From contig QZJG01000006.1 in assembly GCA_003599275.1 (NCBI GenBank), forward strand, positions 1 to 39,281: a stretch of 39,281 nucleotides of DNA, read 5' to 3'. The notes under the pieces are model-generated. The model made no database searches. It was not told the DNA's origin and saw only the letters and a list, made by a program, of their open reading frames with translations. The translations under genes and the position numbers were made by a program. This DNA comes from Nitrospiraceae bacterium (GTDB lineage: Bacteria > Nitrospirota > Thermodesulfovibrionia > UBA6902). Below, one piece after another: positions 26,167-33,125 of this stretch (the stretch's first letter is position 1; every line of letters begins with the position of its first letter).

Positions 26167-26592
26167 ATGGCAGGCATTACAAAAGAACAGTTGATTGACC
26201 TGTTGAATAAAGACCTCGGCCTGGAATATACGGCCATGGTCCAGTACACACAGCATCAGGGGGTCCTGAAGGGCGCGATGTATCAGAGCATGCAAAAGGA
26301 ACTGATCATCCATGCACAGGAAGAGCTCCAGCACGCTACTGTCCTTGCCGCGCAGATTGACTATCTGGGAGGGGTACCGACGGTCGATGTCCCGCCCGCG
26401 AGGGTGTCGGGGGACAATGTGGCGATGCTGCAGCAGGACCTCGACGGCGAGAACGACGCGATAGCCCGTTATATAGCGAGGATAACCCAGTCGGAACAGT
26501 TGAACCTTTATCATCTTGCGCAGCAGCTCAGAAATATACTGGCCGTTGAACAGGAACATGCCATGGACCTTGAACAGGCGCTGGCGAAATAA
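26167..26592 (+). CDS. Ferritin-like (bacterioferritin/Dps superfamily) diiron protein
   Basis: The 141-residue four-helix protein of the ferritin-like superfamily has candidate metal ligands in DLGLEYTAMVQY, the ExxH of QEELQHA, DLDGENDAIARY, and a second ExxH in AVEQEHAMDLEQ. It probably oxidises or stores iron, or removes peroxide; the exact subfamily is uncertain. ATG 26167 is chosen because GGGAGGTGGAG lies just upstream. The frame extends to an ATG at 26128, but that lies inside the terminator hairpin. It is followed by the zinc-ribbon gene, forming a small stress/iron cluster with rubrerythrin. Confidence 0.87.
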   Translation: MAGITKEQLIDLLNKDLGLEYTAMVQYTQHQGVLKGAMYQSMQKELIIHAQEELQHATVLAAQIDYLGGVPTVDVPPARVSGDNVAMLQQDLDGENDAIARYIARITQSEQLNLYHLAQQLRNILAVEQEHAMDLEQALAK

Positions 26593-26619
26593 ATTTAATT
26601 CTCAAAAGGAGGAACCTAA

Positions 26620-26844
26620 ATGGCAACAGATGCAAGAAAGAAAAAAACAACGGTAAAGACGAAGAAGAAAACCTCAGCAGTGACAAAAACAAGATCGAAG
26701 GCAGCAGGTTCGCCGATGAAGAAAGGCGCGAAATATCAGTGCACGGTGTGCGGCATGGCCGTTACCGTCGATAAAATATGCGGCTGCGTTGAGGCGCATG
26801 ATATCGTTTGCTGCGGCACAGAAATGAAACCGAAAAAGAAATAA
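26620..26844 (+). CDS. Lys-rich N-terminal tail fused to a desulforedoxin-like zinc/iron ribbon
   Basis: The 74-residue protein has residues 1-38 rich in Lys, Thr and Ala (histone-tail-like, probably disordered). From residue 39 it has KYQCTVCGMAVTVDKICGC and IVCCGTEMK, a CxxCG...CC pattern (C41, C44, C64, C65, with extra C54 and C56) as in desulforedoxin and the N-terminal domain of superoxide reductases. It should bind one iron or zinc ion with four Cys. AAAGGAGG precedes ATG 26620. It lies between the ferritin-like gene and ridA. It may be an electron donor to the diiron proteins; that is inference from context. Confidence 0.75.
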   Translation: MATDARKKKTTVKTKKKTSAVTKTRSKAAGSPMKKGAKYQCTVCGMAVTVDKICGCVEAHDIVCCGTEMKPKKK

Positions 26845-26848
26845 TCCT

Positions 26849-27250
26849 GTGACCGGAAAAAAGATTTTCTATACCGACAAGGCACCAAAACCCAAAGGCC
26901 CTTATTCACAGGCGGTCATCCATAACGGGTTACTGTATCTTTCAGGACAAATCCCCGTTGACACTGATACCGGGCAGTTAGTGCGCGGCGCTATCGAAGA
27001 AGAGACCGAGGCCGTTCTGAACAATATCAGAATTATTAGCGAAGAAGCAGGGACAGGACTTGAGAATGTGGTAAAGGTAACATGCTACCTTGCCGACATG
27101 GAAGACTTTGCAAGATTCAATGATGTGTACAAAAAATATTTTCCGGAAAATCCCCCTGCAAGGACAACCATTCAGACCGGTAAATTGCCGTTGGACGTTC
27201 AGATAGAGATAGACGCAATCGTTGCGTTGCCTTTGAAAGACAGCAGATAA
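26849..27250 (+). CDS. ridA: RidA family enamine/imine deaminase
   Basis: Hydrolyses reactive 2-aminoacrylate-type enamines made by PLP enzymes, protecting PLP-dependent proteins. The 133 residues are full length. YSQAV, LYLSGQIPVD, the active-site Arg in NPPARTTIQ and the Glu in IEIDAIVALP are all present. It starts with GTG 26849, 4 bases after the zinc-ribbon stop, with no clear ribosome site, so it is probably coupled. Its last 135 bases recur at 28047-28181, fused to an hsdR fragment, showing that the island beside it was built by recombination with this gene. Confidence 0.93.
   Translation: MTGKKIFYTDKAPKPKGPYSQAVIHNGLLYLSGQIPVDTDTGQLVRGAIEEETEAVLNNIRIISEEAGTGLENVVKVTCYLADMEDFARFNDVYKKYFPENPPARTTIQTGKLPLDVQIEIDAIVALPLKDSR
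27116..27250 (+). repeat. Direct repeat, copy 1: 3' end of ridA
   Basis: The last 135 bases of intact ridA, from TTCAATGATG to the stop, repeated at 28047-28181. I count four scattered substitutions over about 125 bases, and then divergence in the last codons. The copies flank an hsdS remnant, mazEF and an hsdR scrap. Confidence 0.9.
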
Positions 27251-27254
27251 CCTT

Positions 27255-27398
27255 ATGAATATTTTAATTTGTGATCCCTCTTTATCTGAACAAACTCAAA
27301 TAGTCCACAGCATTGAAACCCATACTGCCCGTATTGACGCCACCATTTCCCAAATTGAAAAAAGCGGCATTGATTATCCCTCGGTAATTACAATATAA
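27255..27398 (+). pseudogene. 3' remnant of a type I restriction specificity subunit (hsdS)
   Basis: The 47-codon frame beginning four bases after ridA includes SEQTQIVHSIETHTARIDAT and ISQIEK, the conserved helix that ends HsdS proteins (compare EQKEVVAFIENETQRIDATI in the intact hsdS here, near 31210). The match stops after the helix and the rest is unrelated. Sequence differences show that it comes from another, older specificity gene rather than from a recent copy of the intact one. No target recognition domain remains. It has no ribosome site worth noting. The end of this fragment contains the mazE promoter. Confidence 0.75.
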
Positions 27399-27402
27399 TT
27401 AC
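27370..27402 (+). promoter_or_regulatory. mazEF promoter with overlapping palindromic operator
   Basis: TTGATT (27370-27375), an 18-base spacer and a perfect TATAAT (27394-27399). Over the -10 lies a perfect inverted repeat GTAATTA-CAATA-TAATTAC (27384-27402). That position fits autorepression by an AbrB-type antitoxin or its toxin complex, as known for MazE and related systems. Confidence 0.6.
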
Positions 27403-27427
27403 ATGAAAAAGAATTGAGAGGTGTTTT

Positions 27428-27673
27428 ATGAAAGTAGGAATCATTTCTGTCGGCAATTCAAAGGGCATCAGGATCCCCAAAGCGATACTGGAACAGTGTC
27501 GTTTCAACAAAGAGGCAGAGTTGGAGGTCCAGGGCAATACTTTGCTGATAAAGCCCGTCAAGAAAGTGCGGGAAGGATGGGATAAGGCCTTCCAGCTTAT
27601 GCACGAACGAAAGGAAGACGCACTGGTCATCAATGACGCCCTTGATATGGAGATGGAAAAATGGGAATGGTAA
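27428..27673 (+). CDS. mazE: MazE-like antitoxin (AbrB/SpoVT fold)
   Basis: The 81-residue protein has an N-terminal swapped-hairpin DNA-binding domain: VGNSKGIRIPKAILEQ and ELEVQGNTLLIKPVKK. An acidic C-terminal tail (KEDALVINDALDMEMEKWEW) should wrap and neutralise the toxin. GAGAGGTG precedes ATG 27428. Its last 13 bases overlap mazF, the normal toxin-antitoxin coupling. The operator palindrome upstream suggests that it represses its own promoter. It stands inside a decayed restriction-modification locus. Confidence 0.9.
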   Translation: MKVGIISVGNSKGIRIPKAILEQCRFNKEAELEVQGNTLLIKPVKKVREGWDKAFQLMHERKEDALVINDALDMEMEKWEW

Positions 27674-27987
27674 CACAGTATGATGTTTATCTCATAAATC
27701 TGGATCCGACAATCGGCAGCGAAATAAAGAAAACCAGACCATGCGTTGTCATATCCCCTGACGAAATGAACAGGCATCTGGCAACCGTTATCATTGCTCC
27801 GTTAACAACAAAGTCTCATGACTATCCATCCCGAATAGAAATTCGCTTTAAAAAGAAGACGGGCTGGATAGTCCTTGATCAGATAAGGACAGTTGATAAA
27901 AGAAGGCTCGTAAAAAGATTGGGTGCAATAGATGAAACAGCGGTACAAAAAACCAAGTCAATTATCAGAGAGATGCTGATAGACTAA
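27661..27987 (+). CDS. mazF: MazF/PemK-type mRNA-cleaving toxin
   Basis: The 108-residue endoribonuclease toxin has the family landmarks YDVYLINLDPTIGSEIKKTR, the catalytic-region RPCVVISPDEMN, the VIIAPLTT strand and the GWIVLDQIRTVDKRRLVKRL stretch. It cleaves mRNA at short sequence motifs when free of antitoxin; the specific motif cannot be predicted. ATG 27661 lies inside mazE with GGAG about 8 bases before it; an alternative ATG is at 27667. The protein looks intact, so the module is probably functional and addictive. hsdR/ridA scar sequence starts within 15 bases of its stop. Confidence 0.92.
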   Translation: MGMVTQYDVYLINLDPTIGSEIKKTRPCVVISPDEMNRHLATVIIAPLTTKSHDYPSRIEIRFKKKTGWIVLDQIRTVDKRRLVKRLGAIDETAVQKTKSIIREMLID

Positions 27988-28001
27988 AATCGGACATATG
28001 A

Positions 28002-28181
28002 ACTCTTTACATCATTAAAATTCTAAACGACAAGTATGGTACTGACTTCAATGATGTGTATAAGAAATATTTTCCGGAAAATCCCCCTGCAAGGACAACC
28101 ATTCAGGCCGGTAAATTGCCGTTGGATGTTCAGATAGAGATAGACGCAATCGTTGCGTTGCCTTTGAAAGACATCGATTAA
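28002..28181 (+). pseudogene. Chimeric scar: hsdR fragment fused in frame to the 3' end of ridA
   Basis: Between stops at 27999 and 28179 the reading frame encodes IIKILNDKYGTDF, matching IIKVLNNKYGTDF near the C-terminus of the intact HsdR (DNA around 35840-35870). It then passes directly into NDVYKKYFPENPPARTTIQ and the rest of RidA. The switch falls at TTCAATGATG, which fits both parents, so a short shared sequence probably guided the join. There is no ATG/GTG/TTG start before the fusion, so it is unlikely to be translated. The hsdR part differs from the resident gene, so it derives from another system. Confidence 0.8.
28047..28181 (+). repeat. Direct repeat, copy 2: 3' end of ridA
   Basis: Partial second copy of ridA bases 27116-27250, about 97 percent identical by eye until the last four codons. 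It lies 0.93 kb downstream of the first copy, closing the fossil segment. Confidence 0.9.
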
Positions 28182-28222
28182 TTATATTTTCTTCCCCCCG
28201 TTTCCACGTAAAGAATATTTCA

Positions 28223-28251
28223 TTCCCACTTTTTAACTTCTGATATATAAT
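28223..28251 (+). promoter_or_regulatory. Candidate promoter of the hsd operon
   Basis: TTCCCA (28223-28228, 4/6), a 17-base spacer and a perfect TATAAT (28246-28251), about 60 bases before the hsdM ATG at 28312. It is the only good promoter in the 28182-28311 gap. Confidence 0.5.
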
Positions 28252-28311
28252 AGTGCGTTCGGTGAAGGGGAAGGATATTCCTCTACTCTATTCAAATCAT
28301 TGGCTGAGGAA

Positions 28312-30057
28312 ATGAATAACTTCAGGGAAAAAGCAAACTTCATCTGGTCGATAGCGGACTTGTTGCGTGGGCATTATAAACAAGCTGACTACGGCAAGGT
28401 TATTTTGCCGTTCACAGTATTACGAAGGCTGGACTATGTGTTACAGCCAACCAAGAAGCATGTGCTGGCCGCTTGCGAAAAACATAAAGGGAAGAAGCCT
28501 GAAGTCCTCGAACCAATTCTTAACAACGCAGCAAAAGCCAAATTTCATAACCGCAGTAAGTTTGATTTTGCTGAACTTGCTAAAGATCACAATAACATAG
28601 CCGCGAACCTCCGCAATTATATCAACGGCTACTCAATCAGCGTAAAAGAGATTATTGAATACTTCAGCTTTGAAGATCAGATAAAAAAGCTGGACGAGTA
28701 CGATCTGCTCTATATGATTGTAAAGCGTTTTGCTGAGTTCGACGGTGTTTTCAAAGATGTGGACACTATGCATATGGGCTATGTCTTTGAAGAACTGATT
28801 CGTAAGTTTGCAGAAATTAGCAACGAAACGGCAGGAGAACATTTTACTCCCCGTGAAGTAATCCGCCTTATGGTCAACCTGCTGTTTGTGAATGATAAAG
28901 CCATACTGCGCAAGCAGGGTATAGTTAAAACATTATATGACCCGACCGGCGGAACTGGCGGTATGCTTTCAGTAGCCGAAGAATATATGCATGAATTGAA
29001 TCCTGATGCGAGACTGGAAGTATTCGGGCAGGAAATTAATCCTGAATCCTATGCCATCTGCAAATCCGATATGCTCATCAAAGGGCAAAATCCTGCAAAT
29101 ATAAAATTCGGCAATACCTTTACTCAAGACGGGCTGGAAGGTGAAACCTTTGACTATATGCTAAGCAATCCGCCTTTTGGGGTAGACTGGAAAAAGGCTG
29201 AGAAATACATTAAAGATGAAGCGGCTAACAAAGGGTTTGCAGGTCGCTTTGGCGCAGGATTACCCTCTATCAGTGACGGTTCTTTACTCTTTTTACAGCA
29301 TATGATTTCAAAGATGAAACGCGGTGCTGGTGGGAGCCGCATCGGCATAGTATTTAACGGCTCACCTTTGTTTAGCGGCGGTGCAGGCAGCGGCCCGAGC
29401 GAGATCAGAAAATGGATTATTGAGAACGACATGCTTGAAGCCATCATTGCCATGCCTGACCAGTTGTTTTACAACACAGGCATTTCCACGTACATTTGGA
29501 TAGTGACTGACCGCAAGAACAAGGAACGCAAAGGTAAGGTGCAACTTATCAATGCAACCGGCTCTGATAAGGAAGATAAAGACAACCCCTTTTACAGCAA
29601 GATGCTCCGCAGCCTCGGCAATAAGAGAAAAGAAATTCATGAAGAAGCCATTAAACGCATCACCCAAATTTATGGAGAATTTAAAGAGAGTAGATACTGC
29701 AAGATTTTTGACAACGATGATTTTGGATACAGGCGGGTAACTGTTGAGCGGCCTAAACGGGATGAGAAAGGCAAGATAGAAAAAGACCGTAAAGGCAGCC
29801 CTATGCCGGATGCCGACCTGCGTGATTTTGAAAATGTGCCGCTGAAAGAAGATATAGATGTTTACTTTAAGAGGGAGGTATTGCCGCATGTACCTGACGC
29901 CTGGATTGACCACGGGAAAACGAAAATTGGCTATGAAATTAACTTCACCAAATACTTTTACCAATTCAAACAGCTGCGTAGCCTTAAAGAGATAAGGAAA
30001 GATATTTTGGCACTGGAAGCAGAAACTGACGGGATGATCAAACAAGTAATTCAATAA
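28312..30057 (+). CDS. hsdM: Type I restriction-modification N6-adenine methyltransferase subunit HsdM
   Basis: Methylation subunit of a type I system; with HsdS it methylates adenines in a split target and is needed for cleavage. About 581 residues. The N-terminal HsdM domain starts NNFREKANFIWSIADLLRG. The methyltransferase core has TPREVIRLMVNLL, the SAM loop DPTGGTGGMLS (about residue 209) and the catalytic NPPFG (about residue 285). ATG 28312 is preferred over the in-frame TTG 28300, since family proteins begin at this point. The stop overlaps the hsdS start by one base. Base composition is more A+T-rich than in the core genes, suggesting transfer. Confidence 0.95.
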   Translation: MNNFREKANFIWSIADLLRGHYKQADYGKVILPFTVLRRLDYVLQPTKKHVLAACEKHKGKKPEVLEPILNNAAKAKFHNRSKFDFAELAKDHNNIAANLRNYINGYSISVKEIIEYFSFEDQIKKLDEYDLLYMIVKRFAEFDGVFKDVDTMHMGYVFEELIRKFAEISNETAGEHFTPREVIRLMVNLLFVNDKAILRKQGIVKTLYDPTGGTGGMLSVAEEYMHELNPDARLEVFGQEINPESYAICKSDMLIKGQNPANIKFGNTFTQDGLEGETFDYMLSNPPFGVDWKKAEKYIKDEAANKGFAGRFGAGLPSISDGSLLFLQHMISKMKRGAGGSRIGIVFNGSPLFSGGAGSGPSEIRKWIIENDMLEAIIAMPDQLFYNTGISTYIWIVTDRKNKERKGKVQLINATGSDKEDKDNPFYSKMLRSLGNKRKEIHEEAIKRITQIYGEFKESRYCKIFDNDDFGYRRVTVERPKRDEKGKIEKDRKGSPMPDADLRDFENVPLKEDIDVYFKREVLPHVPDAWIDHGKTKIGYEINFTKYFYQFKQLRSLKEIRKDILALEAETDGMIKQVIQ

Positions 30058-31358
30058 TGAAACGCTACGCGAAATATAGACTTTCAGGTGTTGAGTGGAT
30101 AGGAGAGATGCCAGTGCAATGGGAAGTGAAGCGGTTAAAGTTCAACACCTATATAAAAGCACGAGTGGGTTGGCATGGGCTCCGAGCAGATGAATTTTCT
30201 TTAACAGAGGGTGTTTATTGCGTGACCGGAACAGACTTACAAAACGGAGAGGTTAGTTGGGAGAACTGCTATCGTGTGAGTGAGGAAAGATATGAGGAAG
30301 ACCCCTATATACAATTAAGAGAAAACGACTTGTTAATAACTAAAGATGGCACAATCGGGAAAGTTGCCATTGTGAGAAACTTAAATGAAAGGGCAACACT
30401 CAACAGTGGCGTATTTGTTGTAAGGCCTGAAAGAAAGGAATATGTAACGCCTTTTATGTATTGGGCGTTACAATCACCTGTTTTTTCTGAATACGTGAAT
30501 TATACTTCAAAAGGTTCCACTATCAATCATCTCTATCAAGAAACTTTTTTTAATTTACCATTCATTTTGCCTGAGATTGATGAACAAACCGCCATTGCCG
30601 CCTACCTTGACGAAAAGATCGTTCAGATAGACACTCTCACAGCCAATAAGCAAAATTTGATTAAACTGCTTAAAGAAGAACGGACGGCGATTATCAATCA
30701 TGCGGTAACCAAAGGCATTAACCCCACGGTCAAACTCAAACCCAGCGGCATTGACTGGCTCGGTGATATCCCGGAGCATTGGGAAGTAATGAAGTTGAAG
30801 TATTTGACGGGAATTTTAAGTGGATTTTCTCCTGAGCAATGTCAACCTTCAGAATCAGGAGGTACAATTCCGTATATCAAAGTTGATAATTTAAATGTTG
30901 AGCATTCAGGAATTGATAAAACAAAAGAATTTACAACAGAAGAGTTCATTGTTTCATTTAGACCAAGTATTCTGTTCCCGAAGAGAGGTGCTGCCATTGC
31001 TATAAATAAAGTCGCGTTAGTTAATGAACCATTTAGCATGGATACGAATATTATGGGCTTAGAGCTGAAATCTGACGAGATTGATATCAAGTTCATTTAT
31101 TACTTCTTAAAAAGCATTTCACTAATCTCAATAGCTGATACTTCAACAATCCCGCAAATAAACAACAAACATATCGAGCCTCTTGCTATACCCTTTCTTG
31201 ATATTTGTGAACAAAAAGAAGTGGTAGCATTTATCGAAAATGAAACCCAGCGCATTGACGCCACTATTTCCAAAATCGACAAGGAAATTGAGCTAATGCA
31301 GGAATACCGCACGGCTTTAATCAGCGAAGTGGTGACGGGGAAGATTAAGGTAATATAA
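30057..31358 (+). CDS. hsdS: Type I restriction-modification specificity subunit HsdS
   Basis: Sets the DNA target of the type I complex. The 433 residues have the normal two-fold layout: two target recognition domains, each introduced by a repeat (SGVEWIGEMPVQWEVKRLKF near residue 10; SGIDWLGDIPEHWEVMKLKY near residue 231) and each followed by a conserved helix (EQTAIAAYLDEKIVQIDTLT; EQKEVVAFIENETQRIDATI). The protein ends with ALISEVVTGKIKVI, as intact HsdS does. ATG overlaps the hsdM stop (TAATG). Each domain would read one half of a bipartite site; the site cannot be predicted by eye. Confidence 0.94.
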   Translation: MKRYAKYRLSGVEWIGEMPVQWEVKRLKFNTYIKARVGWHGLRADEFSLTEGVYCVTGTDLQNGEVSWENCYRVSEERYEEDPYIQLRENDLLITKDGTIGKVAIVRNLNERATLNSGVFVVRPERKEYVTPFMYWALQSPVFSEYVNYTSKGSTINHLYQETFFNLPFILPEIDEQTAIAAYLDEKIVQIDTLTANKQNLIKLLKEERTAIINHAVTKGINPTVKLKPSGIDWLGDIPEHWEVMKLKYLTGILSGFSPEQCQPSESGGTIPYIKVDNLNVEHSGIDKTKEFTTEEFIVSFRPSILFPKRGAAIAINKVALVNEPFSMDTNIMGLELKSDEIDIKFIYYFLKSISLISIADTSTIPQINNKHIEPLAIPFLDICEQKEVVAFIENETQRIDATISKIDKEIELMQEYRTALISEVVTGKIKVI

Positions 31359-31361
31359 CGC

Positions 31362-33032
31362 ATGACGGAAAAAGAATTGATAACAAAACTGAACGAACTC
31401 CGCAGGCTTCCTTCTGAGACAGAGGTATTTGAATTTAAAGAGGCTAAGAATAACTATGACTTAAAAAAGTTGGGCAAATATTTTTCTGCTCTGTCAAATG
31501 AGGCAAATCTTAAAGGCCGACCTTACGCATGGCTGATTTTCGGAATTAAAGACAAGGGCAGGACAATAGTAGGTAGCCGATTTCGTCCACACCGTAAAGA
31601 CCTTGACAGCCTTAAGGGAGAGATAGCCAACAAAACTACTAACCGAATTACATTCATCGAAATCCATGAACTGCATTTGCCAGAGGGGCGGGTGCTTATG
31701 TTTCAAATCCCTGCTGCCCCAAAGGGAATGCCAATTTCATTTGACGGGCACTATTACGGCAGGGATGGCGAAGAATTATCTCCGTTGAATCTGGAAGAGA
31801 TAGAACGAATCAGGATGCAGGCGGTTTTAGAAGATTGGAGCGCAGCTATTGTGCCTGATGCAACAATAGAAGATCTTGACCCGTCTGCTATTTCAAAAGC
31901 ACGGGAAAACTATAAGAACAAGTTTCCTGAAAAGGCCGCTGAAGTCGATAACTGGGATGTCATCACTTTTCTGAATAAAGCCAAAGTAACCAAAAAGGAT
32001 AAAATTACCCGTACGGCAATAATTTTGTTAGGCAAATCTGAATCAGAGCATTTCATAAGTCCGGCTGAAGCAAAGATTCGTTGGCTGCTTAAAGATTCCA
32101 AAGGCAATGATAAGGACTATTACATCGAAAGCTGCCCTCTATTATTAGCAGTCGATAAGATATACGCTAAGATTCGCAATTTAAAGTATCGCTACATGAA
32201 AGACGGCACTCTATTCCCCGACGAAGTTGATCAATATGAGCCTTTTGTAATTCGTGAAGCTATTAACAACTGTATCGCACATCAGGATTACACCAAAGGT
32301 GGCCGCATTAATGTTGTTGAAATGGAAGATCAGTTGATATTTACTAACCTCGGCAGTTTTATTCCCGGCTCCGTGGAAAAGGTAGTTAAAGAAGACGCTC
32401 CCGAAGAGCATTACCGCAACAGATTTCTCGCTACTGCTATGTTTAATTTGAAAATGGTTGACACCGCTGGCGGAGGCATAAGAAAGATGTTTAATTATCA
32501 GCGTGAAAGATTCTTCCCGATGCCGGAATACGACCTGTCCAGAGATAAGGTAAAGGTTACGGTCATCGGGAAAGTATTAGATATAGATTATGCTCGTGTT
32601 TTGGCAAAAAAACAGGGCTTGTCTCTGGATGAAATCATAATGCTTGACAAGGTTCAGAAAAAGAAAGTCCTCTCGGAAACAGAGATTGATCACTTAAGAA
32701 CAAAAGGGCTTATAGAAGGCAGGAAACCTAACTTTCATATTTCATCTGATGTTGCCGAAAAATCAAACTTGAAAGCCGACTACATTAAAGCACGCGGGTT
32801 AAAAGATGATCACTTTAAAAAATTGATTCTTGAGTATTTAGATAAATATAAACAGGCATCCAAAGAAGATATAGATAAGCTTTTATTAGATATACTTCCC
32901 GGTGTCTTAAACGAAAAGCAACGCAAAAACAAGATTCATAATTTGATTTATGCCATGTCAAGAAAAGACAAAACCATTATAAATCAAGGAACTAACCGAC
33001 GCCCGAAGTGGATAATAGTTAGTGAAAAATAG
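31362..33032 (+). CDS. Schlafen-like AlbA_2 domain protein with HATPase-like domain and C-terminal winged helix
   Basis: The 556-residue protein, 3 bases after hsdS, belongs to the AlbA_2/Schlafen-like family often annotated as an ATP-binding or RecG-like regulator. The N-terminal domain (about 10-150) has ETEVFEFKEA, FSALSNEANLKGRPYAWLIF, GIKD and the HYYGRDGEELSPL end. E19, E24 and D64 are spaced roughly as in the Glu-Glu-Asp nuclease site known for mammalian SLFN proteins. A middle segment near 295-375 (REAINNCIAHQDYTKGGRI; FTNLGSFIPG; TAGGGIRKMF) resembles HATPase_c_4. The C-terminal 120 residues look like winged helices. The family is common in type I loci, but its role there is unknown. 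Confidence 0.8.
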   Translation: MTEKELITKLNELRRLPSETEVFEFKEAKNNYDLKKLGKYFSALSNEANLKGRPYAWLIFGIKDKGRTIVGSRFRPHRKDLDSLKGEIANKTTNRITFIEIHELHLPEGRVLMFQIPAAPKGMPISFDGHYYGRDGEELSPLNLEEIERIRMQAVLEDWSAAIVPDATIEDLDPSAISKARENYKNKFPEKAAEVDNWDVITFLNKAKVTKKDKITRTAIILLGKSESEHFISPAEAKIRWLLKDSKGNDKDYYIESCPLLLAVDKIYAKIRNLKYRYMKDGTLFPDEVDQYEPFVIREAINNCIAHQDYTKGGRINVVEMEDQLIFTNLGSFIPGSVEKVVKEDAPEEHYRNRFLATAMFNLKMVDTAGGGIRKMFNYQRERFFPMPEYDLSRDKVKVTVIGKVLDIDYARVLAKKQGLSLDEIIMLDKVQKKKVLSETEIDHLRTKGLIEGRKPNFHISSDVAEKSNLKADYIKARGLKDDHFKKLILEYLDKYKQASKEDIDKLLLDILPGVLNEKQRKNKIHNLIYAMSRKDKTIINQGTNRRPKWIIVSEK

Positions 33033-33084
33033 CTAAACTTTAGCTAAACGTGGCCGCTTTCATCGGCGACGTGGTGAGAGCAGT

Positions 33085-33103
33085 TATTCGAAAAAGTCGA
33101 ATA
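33085..33103. other. Hairpin in the spacer before hsdR
   Basis: Perfect 7-base arms TATTCGA/TCGAATA with an AAAAG loop in the 93-base gap between the Schlafen-like gene and hsdR. The same gap begins with a short tandem repeat of TAGCTAAAC. There is no T run. It may affect hsdR translation, which would let restriction lag behind modification; that is speculation. Confidence 0.4.
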
Positions 33104-33125
33104 GCTCAAAAAGAATGCAACCGGA

